NCBI GenBank assembly: GCA_003557125.1
Contig: PWPN01000108.1
Coordinates: forward strand, 1 to 11,569
Source of the DNA: Phycisphaerae bacterium
GTDB lineage: Bacteria; Planctomycetota; Phycisphaerae; UBA1845; PWPN01
Direction of reading: 5' to 3'
DNA length: 11,569 nt
The notes under the pieces are model-generated. The model was not told the DNA's origin. It saw nothing but the letters and a program-made list of their open reading frames with translations, and ran no database searches. Made by a program: the position numbers and the translations under genes. Shown piece by piece: positions 1-7,216 of this stretch (its first letter is position 1; every line of letters starts with the position of its first letter).

Positions 1-256
1 CCAGCGCTTCGAGCAGTTCGTCAAGGTTGGTGACGACGTGATCGCCTTCGGTGACGATCCGCGTGTAGCCGACCCCGCCGCCGATCGGGCCGACCTCGTC
101 CGGCTGGGCTCCGTACACTTGCCCTTCAATCGTGATGTAGGTCGGTTCGTCCTCGCAAATGGCTACCGCCGGCAGCAGGCCAACGAAAAACAGGGCGGCC
201 AGCCAAGTCAACAACCGCGCATCACCGCTTTTGTACGTGCGTTCGGGCATCCGCAT
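1..256 (-). CDS. Secreted protein, N-terminal 85 codons only (possibly parallel beta-helix / polysaccharide-lyase-like)
   Basis: This frame is open from an ATG at 256-254 to the left edge, so the gene is cut off and its C-terminus lies outside the window. The start is supported by AAGGAG at 270-265, eight bases upstream; a second in-frame ATG at 250 has a poorer spacing. The protein begins MRMPERTYKSGDARLL and continues into a hydrophobic stretch (LTWLAALFFVGLLPAVA, about residues 16-32), a typical Sec signal peptide, followed by an acidic mature start (CEDEPTYITIEGQ). The visible mature part has a PIGGGVGYTRI segment and then VVTNLDELLEAL. That pattern recalls the start of right-handed parallel beta-helix proteins such as pectate-lyase-like enzymes, where a 'T.LDELL.AL' helix precedes the first coil. 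The family assignment is an inference from a short fragment; secretion is much more certain. The gene follows the metallopeptidase gene on the same strand after 310 bases. Confidence 0.75.
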   Translation of the reverse strand, partial: MRMPERTYKSGDARLLTWLAALFFVGLLPAVAICEDEPTYITIEGQVYGAQPDEVGPIGGGVGYTRIVTEGDHVVTNLDELLEAL

Positions 257-566
257 GGATCAGTCTCCTTCCATTACGCAAAGATCGGGTTGTTGCAGCC
301 AACGGGCAGAGGATCTCGTTTTGACATTGTCCGCGTTGGGCTGGCAGATCCAACCGGTGCAAAGGATTGTACCAAAACGTCACGAACCTGCCATGCGGAC
401 GGAGCAACCGCCGAAACCGGGCCACCCGAACACCACCACTCTCAAGAGGCGGACCGATCCTCCCGTTGAAAACATCGCGTGCACTGTCAATGAGCTTTTT
501 TTGCGACGGCAACATTCGGCGAGGTGGAATTTACGGCGCGCTTGCCAAGCCAGTCTAAATCGCCGT
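257..566. other. 310-base intergenic region between two minus-strand genes
   Basis: It holds the ribosome binding site and candidate promoter of the left-edge gene. I see no convincing coding sequence in it: the small frames crossing it lack ribosome binding sites and recognisable protein features. On the minus strand, just after the metallopeptidase stop, there is a run of seven A (complement of TTTTTTT near 486-492). It is not preceded by a GC-rich hairpin, so I do not call a terminator. No RNA gene is recognisable. Confidence 0.6.
366..394 (-). promoter_or_regulatory. Candidate sigma-70-type promoter for the left-edge secreted protein gene
   Basis: On the minus strand a TACAAT -10 box (371-366) lies 17 bases downstream of ATGGCA (394-389), which matches the -35 consensus TTGACA at four of six positions. 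It points towards the gene starting at 256, leaving a leader of about 100 bases. The -10 match is good, the -35 weak. This is pattern matching only. Confidence 0.3.
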
Positions 567-2219
567 CTACTTGCCAGCTGATGCCAGCGTGCTCGCGCTG
601 GCCGACTGGAAGGCCTCGTGCCATCTACGATCCAGTTCGGCCAAGGGCAGGCCGTAGATGGCCTCCAGCGTCTCCAGGTTGCGTTGATGGATCTCAGGAT
701 CGCTCGAATTGGTCAGCCTTGCGTAAGCGTCCAGGAAGCGGTCTTTCTCATAGGTCTCGACGAGGAACTTCACAAACGCGCCGGCCTCGGCGTACGCGAT
801 GTGCGGGCGGCTCTTCTGTGAGCCGATCTCCGTGTAGCCGAATAGCTCCGCCAGGGGAATCCACTCGCCCCCGGCTTTGAGTGCGCGAACGCGGGCGTAA
901 AGAGAGGCGTCGCCGCCGCCGAGGTTCCTCAGGGGCTCTTCGCCCATCAGTTCGGACATGTACGTGGCGAAGCCCTCATTGAACAGCGCCGGCGGTGAGC
1001 CGACCGGTCCCATCAGGATGTGAGCCGTCTCGTGGTAGGGGTCGAGCCGGCCCTCGGGCCCGTAGACCTCCACGATGAGGTTGCCCTCCGCCAGTCCCAT
1101 GCCTTGGTGAGCGGTCCACCTCAGCTTGGTGGCCATGTCCTCGAACAGCACGAGCGTGATCCGCCGGCCGGCATCCCTGCCAATGAACTCGCTGATCCGC
1201 CGGTAGCCCTCCTCGCGCCGCCGGACGATCGCATCCAGTTCACGCTGTGCCGTGGAGTCCTTCATGTAGTAGATGTCGAAGTGCTCCGTGCTCCGCTTTT
1301 CGAGACGGGGCAAGAGTAAGGCCAACTGCTCCTGCCTGCTCAGGGCGATAAACGGAACATAGCCTCCGATCCCGTCGATCTTCCACGTCCCGCCTTTGCG
1401 GACGAACGTGATCAGCCATGTCTCTCCGCCCCGCGTCGCGGTCAGGCCCCATTCGTCACCCCGTCGCCCGACGGCCTGAGGTGTAAGCTCCAGCAACTGG
1501 TCGGTGTCCCAGGAGAACCAAGCGAAACGCGGATCCGTGATGGCCTCCTCGAACGTCATCGGGGGCGTTTGGAACTCTGCCTGCAAGTAGTCAGGCGTGA
1601 AGCACGCCGACGCCTCGCCGTACTTCGCGGCCGCCAGAAGTTCCTGCAGCCTTTCCAGTGCCGCCTTCACCTCCCGGGCGTCGGCTTCGCCGGCGGACGT
1701 GAGCGGGGCGAACTGCCGCCGCTCGAGGTCGCTGCCCCGATATTGGCGCTGGTGGAAGTGCGCGGTGTCATCCGAACTCGTGAACGACTCTCGAGACGCC
1801 AGGTTGTAGAATCGCAGGCGAACATTCGTGTCATCCGTTAGCGGCCCTTGCAGCTTGTACGCGAAGCGGCAGTCGCGCTGCCGGCCCGCCGCGACCGTCT
1901 CGAAGAAGATCGTTCCCCAACCAATCCCGGGTCCATAGTGTGGCGAACGCGTATTGATGTGGACTCCAAGCGTCCGTTCGTGCATCCCTGAGTTGCGAAC
2001 CTTGACGTGCAGAACGTTCTTGCCCTGCTGCACGGGCTCGAGGTGGATATCCAGTACCTCCAGGCTCTCTGTCGCCGGTCCGGACGAGGCTTCTTCACCC
2101 TTTTCGCTATCGGCAGCACACAGCATCACCGTCAGTAGCAGTCCAAGCCCAGGAATCAGAAAACGCCAGGCCGACTTGCGGCCGACATTTACAGTGCCAG
2201 TGAATCGGATTGGCTCCAT
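567..2219 (-). CDS. Secreted gluzincin (peptidase MA-like) metallopeptidase with HETAH motif
   Basis: The product is 550 residues and is exported: a hydrophobic segment (FLIPGLGLLLTVMLCAADS, about residues 20-38) follows a basic N-terminus. VMLC is a poor lipobox, so an ordinary signal peptide is as likely as lipidation. Residues about 50-145 look like an all-beta domain. About 180-290 resembles a small NTF2/SnoaL-like alpha+beta domain (ends in GGTWKIDGIGGY). From about 305 the sequence fits the peptidase-MA-like zinc metallopeptidases (HFDIYYMKD, ITLVLFED). HETAH at 396-400 would give two zinc-binding histidines and the catalytic glutamate, and E415 in NEGFATYMSEL the third zinc ligand. The C-terminus is helical with HEAF near the end. 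I chose the ATG at 2219 because AGGAG lies seven bases upstream; the frame can be read from a TTG at 2267, but that start adds 16 non-conserved residues. The substrate is unknown. Fold and metal site are inferred from motifs; the two N-terminal domain calls are weaker. Confidence 0.8.
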   Translation of the reverse strand: MEPIRFTGTVNVGRKSAWRFLIPGLGLLLTVMLCAADSEKGEEASSGPATESLEVLDIHLEPVQQGKNVLHVKVRNSGMHERTLGVHINTRSPHYGPGIGWGTIFFETVAAGRQRDCRFAYKLQGPLTDDTNVRLRFYNLASRESFTSSDDTAHFHQRQYRGSDLERRQFAPLTSAGEADAREVKAALERLQELLAAAKYGEASACFTPDYLQAEFQTPPMTFEEAITDPRFAWFSWDTDQLLELTPQAVGRRGDEWGLTATRGGETWLITFVRKGGTWKIDGIGGYVPFIALSRQEQLALLLPRLEKRSTEHFDIYYMKDSTAQRELDAIVRRREEGYRRISEFIGRDAGRRITLVLFEDMATKLRWTAHQGMGLAEGNLIVEVYGPEGRLDPYHETAHILMGPVGSPPALFNEGFATYMSELMGEEPLRNLGGGDASLYARVRALKAGGEWIPLAELFGYTEIGSQKSRPHIAYAEAGAFVKFLVETYEKDRFLDAYARLTNSSDPEIHQRNLETLEAIYGLPLAELDRRWHEAFQSASASTLASAGK

Positions 2220-2223
2220 CGTC

Positions 2224-2291
2224 TCTCTCCTGTACGGGTTTAACCTGATCTCTCCTGTCGGGATCAACCTGAATTGGAGATAAGGTTAAAC
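2224..2291. repeat. Tandem duplication and inverted repeat in the metallopeptidase leader
   Basis: Two imperfect copies stand directly side by side: 2224-2248 (TCTCTCCTGTACGGG then TTTAACCTGA) and 2249-2272 (TCTCTCCTGTCGGG then ATCAACCTGA). They differ by one inserted base and two substitutions. The copy nearer the gene carries the ribosome binding site, so that site was duplicated too. In addition, GTTTAACCTGATCTC (2238-2252) and its inverted partner at 2277-2291 match at 14 of 15 positions across a 24-base spacer. In the minus-strand mRNA this would be a stem-loop ending six bases before the functional AGGAG (2231-2227). It could be a protein-binding operator, a translational control hairpin or a recent duplication scar; the sequence alone does not decide. 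Confidence 0.6.
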
Positions 2292-2378
2292 ATCTTACAG
2301 GGAATTCGCCACTCGGGCTGATTCGCGAAATCACAGGTGACGATGCGAACACCGAGTGCCAAATGGGACAGCTTTTTC

Positions 2379-2409
2379 TTGTCCTGTGGCAGCCTATCTG
2401 GTAAGATAG
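2379..2409 (+). promoter_or_regulatory. Candidate promoter overlapped by a perfect 6-bp-arm palindrome
   Basis: TTGTCC (2379-2384) and TAAGAT (2402-2407) are separated by 17 bases and each match the sigma-70 consensus at four of six positions. The -10 box lies inside CTATCT-GGTA-AGATAG (2394-2409), an exact inverted repeat. A repressor bound there would occlude the promoter. It would transcribe the beta-propeller gene starting at 2617 with a leader of roughly 200 bases, which is long, so a nearer unrecognised promoter is possible. Confidence 0.3.
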
Positions 2410-2616
2410 TGGACGAATGGGAGGAGGTGCCCGCTTTCCGAAACGGCGGGATAGATGTTAGGGTCGCGGCCGTTCCTGCTTCAGTCACGCTATCCCTCGA
2501 TTCAAGCACTAGCAGGCCCCCTTTGCCCGGGTGTAGCTTTTTTGTCGGCGTGAGAATCCGTCGGCAAATAGAGATTTGTGCAGAATAAAAAGTTGTGTCA
2601 GGAGGGCTCGGGGCAG

Positions 2617-4356
2617 ATGAGGCTTGTTTTGCGCTCGGGCGTTATTCTTTCGGCCATGGTCTTGATCGCTGCCAGCCGGGCGCCGGTCGCCGCAGCCACT
2701 CCGCAGCTGATCAAGGTCGGCACAACCCCTGAGGGCGGACGGGTCACGTTTTCCAACGTCACTCGGCCCGAATCCAAACACTCCGTACTGTTTGACGCTA
2801 ACCCCATCATCCGCGGCGACAACCTGTACGCCCCTGACCTGGTGCGCGTAGGGGATCGCTGGCACTGCTATCACGGCGGCTGGCTCACGTCGGGACAGCG
2901 CTATGACCGTGTATACGTCGGCATTTCTGCCGGGCTCGATCCGGCCGGACCGTGGAACCCGGCATCGCAGCTGGCCATTCACGAGGGCGTCTACATGCAC
3001 GTGAACGACCCGTCGGTGGCGATTCACGATGATGTCTGGTACATGGTCTACACCGCGTTCAAATACCAGGACTCCGTGTGGCGAGACTGGATCAATTACT
3101 CGACATCGAGCGACGGCATTCAGTGGACGCCGAGCGTTGCGACCACCGCAACCGAAATCGTGCTGACCGACCCGAACAATATCGCGGGCGGTCCCATCAC
3201 GGACATGGCCCGCCCGTCGCTCGTCCGCACGCCCACGGGCTGGAAGATGTGGTTCGACGGGAGGGTGAACCACACGGGCGTAAACTCCTATCTGGCTCAC
3301 AGCACCGATACGGTCCCCAGTCACTTCACACTCATGCACAGGTACGACCGAATCGAGGGATTCCCGGGATTTTACGAGCCCGACGTCGTCCTCCGGCCGG
3401 ACGGCACTTACTTAGCCGTCGTGCAACGCCACTTCCGCCACCTTTACGTCGGCACAAGCACGGACGGCATCAACTTCACGCTCACTCGCGACGTGTCAAC
3501 CACCGACCCGCTGTTCGGTCGTAGTAGAATCAGCAATCCTGGACAGGTCTACGATCAGGTCGAAGACAAGTTCCTGGGGCTGAGCTTCGGTATGACCGAT
3601 AATCTATCGCTCGTCGATCACGACATCGGCTTCAGTGCCTCGCAATACAAGGTCGAAGTGCGCAGCCCGGGCGGCGTATGGCACACCCAGTCCCTGGCTG
3701 CGGGCCTGGATCTTCAGTCGGTGCTGACGCCTGGCTACAGCAACTTTGACCGCGTGCGCATTACTGACCCCATCACGAACACGGTGGTGCTCAATCAGAG
3801 TTTCACGGACGCGGCCCCCGGCGATCTGTGGTACGTGCATTGGGACCCGGCTGCGCCGTTGATCGACCCGATCGAACCCGATCCGGGCAGCGTCGTCGAG
3901 CGGGCCGAGTACGTCAGGCCGTTCGCGTTGTTCGCGGGCCAGGAGCCCATCACCTGGTCGCTTGTCGAGGCACCTGAAAACGCCTGGATCGACGAGCAGG
4001 GAGTCGTCTACTGGACGGCGCCGCCGCTTGTCGATTCGAGCATACACACGTTCATCGCCACTTTCCGGGTGCGGGCGGAGAATGCGGCCGGTGCAGACGA
4101 GCGAAGCTGGCAGGTCGAGGTGCAGCCGGTGTTCGACGGCCTGCCGGACTTCGACGGCGACGGCGACGTGGACATGGACGACTTCGGCCTGTTGCAGAGC
4201 TGCCTGGGCATCCAGAACCTTACATCGGCACCGCTCTGCGCCAAAGCCGACCTCAACGATAACGGGCGCGTCGACCAGGCGGACCGCTCCCTTTGGGCGG
4301 GATGCATCAGCGGGCCTGGCATCGAGGCCGACTTGGACTGCCTTCCATCGTATTGA
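2617..4356 (+). CDS. Secreted five-bladed beta-propeller protein (GH43-like clan) with Ig-like and dockerin-like domains
   Basis: The product is 579 residues. The N-terminus (MRLVLRSGVILSAMVLIAAS, then APVAAATP) is a classical signal peptide. Residues about 53-345 have the repeating blade pattern of the GH43/GH62/GH32 five-bladed beta-propellers: APDLVRVGDRWHCYHGG, VNDPSVAIHDDVWYMVYT, ARPSLVRTPTGWKMWFDG, YEPDVVLRPDGTYLAVV and YVGTSTDGINF. D74 (APD), D131 (NDPSV) and E254 (FYEPD) are candidate catalytic acids, but this is inference and the substrate cannot be named. About 415-505 is an Ig/cadherin-like putative-Ig domain. Residues 511-577 form a dockerin-type repeat pair: DFDGDGDVDMDDFGLLQSCLG and ADLNDNGRVDQADRSLWAGC, two calcium-binding loops of the kind common at C-termini of planctomycete secreted proteins. 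ATG at 2617 was chosen because AGGAGG (2600-2605) lies 11 bases upstream and the signal peptide then starts cleanly; a GTG at 2578 is in frame but adds a polar extension. Confidence 0.8.
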   Translation: MRLVLRSGVILSAMVLIAASRAPVAAATPQLIKVGTTPEGGRVTFSNVTRPESKHSVLFDANPIIRGDNLYAPDLVRVGDRWHCYHGGWLTSGQRYDRVYVGISAGLDPAGPWNPASQLAIHEGVYMHVNDPSVAIHDDVWYMVYTAFKYQDSVWRDWINYSTSSDGIQWTPSVATTATEIVLTDPNNIAGGPITDMARPSLVRTPTGWKMWFDGRVNHTGVNSYLAHSTDTVPSHFTLMHRYDRIEGFPGFYEPDVVLRPDGTYLAVVQRHFRHLYVGTSTDGINFTLTRDVSTTDPLFGRSRISNPGQVYDQVEDKFLGLSFGMTDNLSLVDHDIGFSASQYKVEVRSPGGVWHTQSLAAGLDLQSVLTPGYSNFDRVRITDPITNTVVLNQSFTDAAPGDLWYVHWDPAAPLIDPIEPDPGSVVERAEYVRPFALFAGQEPITWSLVEAPENAWIDEQGVVYWTAPPLVDSSIHTFIATFRVRAENAAGADERSWQVEVQPVFDGLPDFDGDGDVDMDDFGLLQSCLGIQNLTSAPLCAKADLNDNGRVDQADRSLWAGCISGPGIEADLDCLPSY

Positions 4357-4391
4357 TCCGATTGCGTCCCGAAGCGGGTGTACGCCATTCC

Positions 4392-4407
4392 AAGCTGACA
4401 AGCTGAC
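4392..4407 (+). repeat. Perfect tandem 8-bp repeat AAGCTGAC x2
   Basis: AAGCTGACAAGCTGAC lies in the 151-base gap between the beta-propeller gene and the FGE-like lipoprotein gene, about 20 bases upstream of the candidate promoter. It may be an activator site or chance. Confidence 0.4.
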
Positions 4408-4425
4408 GGCCATGCTTCCCCATCC

Positions 4426-4454
4426 TTTGCATGCCGTACGGTATCCTTTACGAT
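4426..4454 (+). promoter_or_regulatory. Candidate promoter with near-palindromic operator in the spacer
   Basis: TTTGCA (4426-4431), 17 bases, then TACGAT (4449-4454) resembles a sigma-70 promoter. Transcription would begin near 4461, about 47 bases ahead of the lipoprotein ATG. Between the boxes ATGCCGTACGGTAT (4431-4444) is a palindrome at 12 of 14 positions with a perfect CCGTACGG core, a plausible repressor site. This suggests the lipoprotein gene is transcribed separately from the gene before it. Confidence 0.4.
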
Positions 4455-4507
4455 AACGTCTCCGGGCACTGGATTCGCCTTACCACGTTCCTCTGGAGGC
4501 CTTCGTA

Positions 4508-5539
4508 ATGAACGCACGTTGGGCAGCAGCCTTGTTACTTGGAGCGGCTCTTATCTGTAGCGGTTGTCAGGCGAATGCGTCGGCGCAGCCGGCCAGGACG
4601 CCGAACGAGGCGCCGGTCACCGAGGCCCGTCGCGAGCTTACGCTGGATCTCGGCGATGGCGTCACGCTGAAGCTCGTCGAGATTCCGGCCGGCACGTTCA
4701 TGATGGGCAGCAAGTATTCGCCCGAGGAGGTCGAGCAGCGCTACGGCGGCCCGGCGGCGTGGTACGAGAAAGAGCATCCACGGCACGAGGTGACGATCAG
4801 TAAGCCGTTCTACATGGGCGTGACTCCTGTGACGGTCGATCAGTTCGCAGCGTTCGTGGCTGACAGCGGTTACAAAACGGAAGCTGAGAGGGACGGCTGG
4901 TCGCTTGGTATTGAAATCAAGGACGGCAAGCTCCAAATCCGGCGAACGGAAGGCTGCACGTGGTTCAACCCGGGTTTCGATCAGGAAGGTGACCATCCGG
5001 TCATTTATGTGAGTTGGGAAGATGCCAGTGCCTTCTGCAAGTGGCTGTCCAAGAAAAGCGGCAGGACGGTGGTGCTGCCGACGGAAGCCCAGTGGGAGTA
5101 CGCCTGCCGGGCGGGCACAACGACGGCCTTTCCCTGGGGCGACGATCTTGACGACGGCAAGGGCTGGGCCAACACCGGCGATCGGAGCCTGAATAAGAAG
5201 CTGTTCAACGCGCCGGCTGGATGGACATTCTTCAGTTGGGACGATGGTTTCGTGTTCACCTCGCCGGTGGGACACTTCAAGCCCAATGCCTTCGGGCTGC
5301 ACGACATGATCGGCAACGTGTCCGAGTGGTGCCAGGATTGGTTCGGGGATTATGGCGAGGGTCCGGTTACGGATCCCACGGGTCCGGACTGGTCGCGTCG
5401 TCGCGTGCTGCGTGGCGGTTCCTGGAGCAGCCACGCGCCAGGGGTCTGCCGCTCGGCCTATCGCGGCAGGGGCTACCCGTCCTACCGGCGCGAATTCCGC
5501 GGGTTCCGCGTGGTGGCGGTGTCGGAAAGCGTGGACTGA
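4508..5539 (+). CDS. FGE-sulfatase (SUMF1) domain lipoprotein, probably not a true formylglycine-generating enzyme
   Basis: The product is 343 residues. The N-terminus MNARWAAALLLGAALICSGC is a lipoprotein signal peptide with a lipobox ending at C20, so a membrane-anchored protein is expected. Residues about 58-337 are a complete FGE-sulfatase domain: IPAGTFMMGS, HEVTISKPFYMGVTPVTVDQF, HPVIYVSWEDASAFCKWL, VLPTEAQWEYACRAGT, NAFGLHDMIGNVSEWCQDWF, RVLRGGSW and the final RGFRVV. True formylglycine-generating enzymes use two cysteines five residues apart after GGS(Y/W). Here only C314 (GVCRSAYR) is present; the position five before is H309. Formylglycine formation on sulfatases is therefore unlikely. 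Other members of this fold act in sulfoxide synthesis, pyoverdine maturation or ligand binding, and the role here is unknown. The start is supported by GGAGG at 4495-4499, eight bases upstream. Family assignment is firm; function is not. Confidence 0.88.
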   Translation: MNARWAAALLLGAALICSGCQANASAQPARTPNEAPVTEARRELTLDLGDGVTLKLVEIPAGTFMMGSKYSPEEVEQRYGGPAAWYEKEHPRHEVTISKPFYMGVTPVTVDQFAAFVADSGYKTEAERDGWSLGIEIKDGKLQIRRTEGCTWFNPGFDQEGDHPVIYVSWEDASAFCKWLSKKSGRTVVLPTEAQWEYACRAGTTTAFPWGDDLDDGKGWANTGDRSLNKKLFNAPAGWTFFSWDDGFVFTSPVGHFKPNAFGLHDMIGNVSEWCQDWFGDYGEGPVTDPTGPDWSRRRVLRGGSWSSHAPGVCRSAYRGRGYPSYRREFRGFRVVAVSESVD

Positions 5540-5561
5540 GTACAGCTGTCCTCACACTCGC

Positions 5562-5584
5562 CGAGGGCTACTTCGCCTCCCTCG
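5562..5584 (+). terminator. Weak hairpin after the FGE-like lipoprotein gene
   Basis: CGAGGG (5562-5567) and CCCTCG (5579-5584) form a perfect 6-bp stem with an 11-base loop, 23 bases after the stop codon. No T-run follows, so it is not a standard intrinsic terminator. It lies in the 196-base gap between convergent genes, which holds no other recognisable feature. Confidence 0.2.
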
Positions 5585-5735
5585 CGGAATCACTATTCCT
5601 ATCATTGCAGTGCAAGCAGCGATCACGCTCCGCATGAACCTGCCGGTGCGGTGGGATGAGCAGCGAAAGGCATACCGCGACAGACAGCGATTCCCGGTGG
5701 GCCGGCGTCAGGGGGGCTGCGGGGATAAGGGGATA

Positions 5736-7190
5736 TCAGTCCGTTTCATCGTTGAACAGCCATAAGCCGCCGACCAGGAAGCCTAGCGTCACGATCGTGA
5801 CGAAGATCAACACGGGCATCGCTCCGAACTGGGCCAGCAGCGGTACGCTCGCCGCGGTGAATAGCCCGCCGCCCACCAGCGGCTCGAACAGCACCTGCTT
5901 GTAGCCAAAACGCTCGCTCGCCCGGGCTTTGTCCTGTGGGTCCGCCAGGCGGATCAGCAGCAGCCCCAGTGCGGCCATACCGATCACCTGTCCGAAGTCA
6001 CCGGCTCCGCGGGCGAACCAGTGCGTGGGAATCATCCGTGGAGCGAGCACGAGAAACCCCACAACGGACCAGGCGATGCCCGCCGCCGCCAGGATGACCA
6101 ACGGCCAGAAATGCGCCCCCAGCGCTTCCAGAGATAACGTCGCCAGCGCCGCCACGATGATCATGTCCAGCGACGCACCTGAAACGCGGTTGATCAGCCG
6201 GCGGTCGACGTGCTCGTCATACCCGATCCACTCCAACACTACCTGAAGGATCATCGCCCCGATCATCGCCAGCGGAAACAACGGCAGGTAGCGGAACAAC
6301 TCCAATCCCCACCACGCCTCCCACGTGTTCAGCTCCACCCATAGCAAGGCCTGCTGCAACACCCACCCGATTGCCACGGCCAGCCCCAGCAGCGCCATGT
6401 GCACCGACAGCGGATCGACCGGCTTGTCACCTTTCGCGCGGCTGCCCTCTGCCTTGGCAGCATCGGGTTCGGGCACGTTCCGCTCAACGTATTCCTTCTC
6501 GTCGAAGTCCGACAGCTTCTCCCTCTCCACCTCGTTCGGCTCGTCGACCGGCGTCAAATCGATTCGCCCCGTCCGCGCAGCCCAGTTCACCAGCACCGTA
6601 CCGATGATCACGCCCGCCAGGATGCCGATCGTCGCCAGCCCCAGCCCCAGGTCGGTGCCTTCCGGGAAGCCGAGTTCATCGAAGGCGCTCTGCATGCCCG
6701 CCACCGTGCCGTGCCCGCCGACGAGGCTCATCTCGATCAGTGCCCCTGCCAGCGGGCTCGTCCCCCAGATCGGCGCAAGTACGAACATCGCCAGCGAAAT
6801 GCCGATCACATACTGCCCCCACGCCAGCGTATGGCTGAACATCACCTGCGGCCCCGACCGCTGCCACATCCGCCTCAGCGACGTGATCGGCTTGCCGATG
6901 AACATCGCTGCGAACACCACGCTGATCAGCAGCCCGGGCAGCTCACTCCATACCGCCCGCACGTTCGCCGGGAACAGTCCCTCCACGAACCATCCCTCGT
7001 CGCCGGTGAAACGACCGAGCACCTGAGCGCCCAGCAGCAGCCCGAGCGCGCCCGCGATCAGGGACACCGGCATGAAGATCCGTCGCAGCCCCGGTATCCA
7101 GGCGCGCAGGATCTTTCCCGCGAGAATGAGAAACCCCAGCAACAGAAAGGCAAGCGCAACGTCACCGAAGAGTTCAGCTATGTCAGGCAT
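5736..7190 (-). CDS. gltS: Sodium/glutamate symporter, GltS family
   Basis: The product is 484 residues with many hydrophobic membrane segments. The GltS signature is clear in the first half: LVGGHGTVAGMQSAFDELG at about 156-174, then FPEGTDLGLGLATIGILAG. The second, structurally related half carries GDFGQVIGMAALGLLLIRLADPQ in pieces between 397 and 419. Family members import glutamate with sodium across the cytoplasmic membrane. The protein is longer than the roughly 400-residue E. coli GltS. Much of the difference is a charged central loop, about residues 207-260, rich in Asp, Glu and Lys, between the two halves. The ATG at 7190 has GAGAGG five bases upstream. It starts 26 bases after the hydC stop and is the last gene of the hydrogenase unit, so it is likely transcribed with hydBAC. 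Substrate identity in this organism is inferred from family only; another dicarboxylic amino acid or organic anion is possible. Confidence 0.88.
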   Translation of the reverse strand: MPDIAELFGDVALAFLLLGFLILAGKILRAWIPGLRRIFMPVSLIAGALGLLLGAQVLGRFTGDEGWFVEGLFPANVRAVWSELPGLLISVVFAAMFIGKPITSLRRMWQRSGPQVMFSHTLAWGQYVIGISLAMFVLAPIWGTSPLAGALIEMSLVGGHGTVAGMQSAFDELGFPEGTDLGLGLATIGILAGVIIGTVLVNWAARTGRIDLTPVDEPNEVEREKLSDFDEKEYVERNVPEPDAAKAEGSRAKGDKPVDPLSVHMALLGLAVAIGWVLQQALLWVELNTWEAWWGLELFRYLPLFPLAMIGAMILQVVLEWIGYDEHVDRRLINRVSGASLDMIIVAALATLSLEALGAHFWPLVILAAAGIAWSVVGFLVLAPRMIPTHWFARGAGDFGQVIGMAALGLLLIRLADPQDKARASERFGYKQVLFEPLVGGGLFTAASVPLLAQFGAMPVLIFVTIVTLGFLVGGLWLFNDETD

Positions 7191-7216
7191 TACATCCTCT
7201 CAACGCGCCGCGACCG

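Larger units (their letters stand above)
2220..2616. other. 397-base divergent intergenic region
   Basis: It separates the minus-strand metallopeptidase from the plus-strand beta-propeller gene and should hold the promoters of both. It contains the tandem/inverted repeat at 2224-2291, a short inverted repeat GGACA...TGTCC at 2376-2385, a perfect palindrome at 2394-2409 and a candidate plus-strand promoter. On the minus strand TGTAAGAT (2299-2292) could be a -10 box without a good -35. No coding sequence is supported. Confidence 0.6.

Noticed and set aside
222..515. Minus-strand 97-codon frame in the left intergenic region
   Set aside because: It overlaps the N-terminus of the secreted protein in another frame, and has no ribosome binding site or domain.
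484..518. A-run after the metallopeptidase stop as an intrinsic terminator (minus strand)
   Set aside because: No stable GC-rich stem precedes the run.
2220..2267. TTG at 2267 as start of the metallopeptidase
   Set aside because: The added 16 residues are translated leader repeat. ATG 2219 has AGGAG at ideal spacing and a normal signal peptide start.
2509..3339. Minus-strand frame of 276 codons opposite the beta-propeller gene
   Set aside because: No domain is recognisable; the opposite strand has signal peptide and blade motifs in the right order.
4535..5434. Minus-strand frame of 299 codons opposite the FGE-like lipoprotein
   Set aside because: It is fully antisense to a well conserved FGE-sulfatase domain and has no signals of its own.
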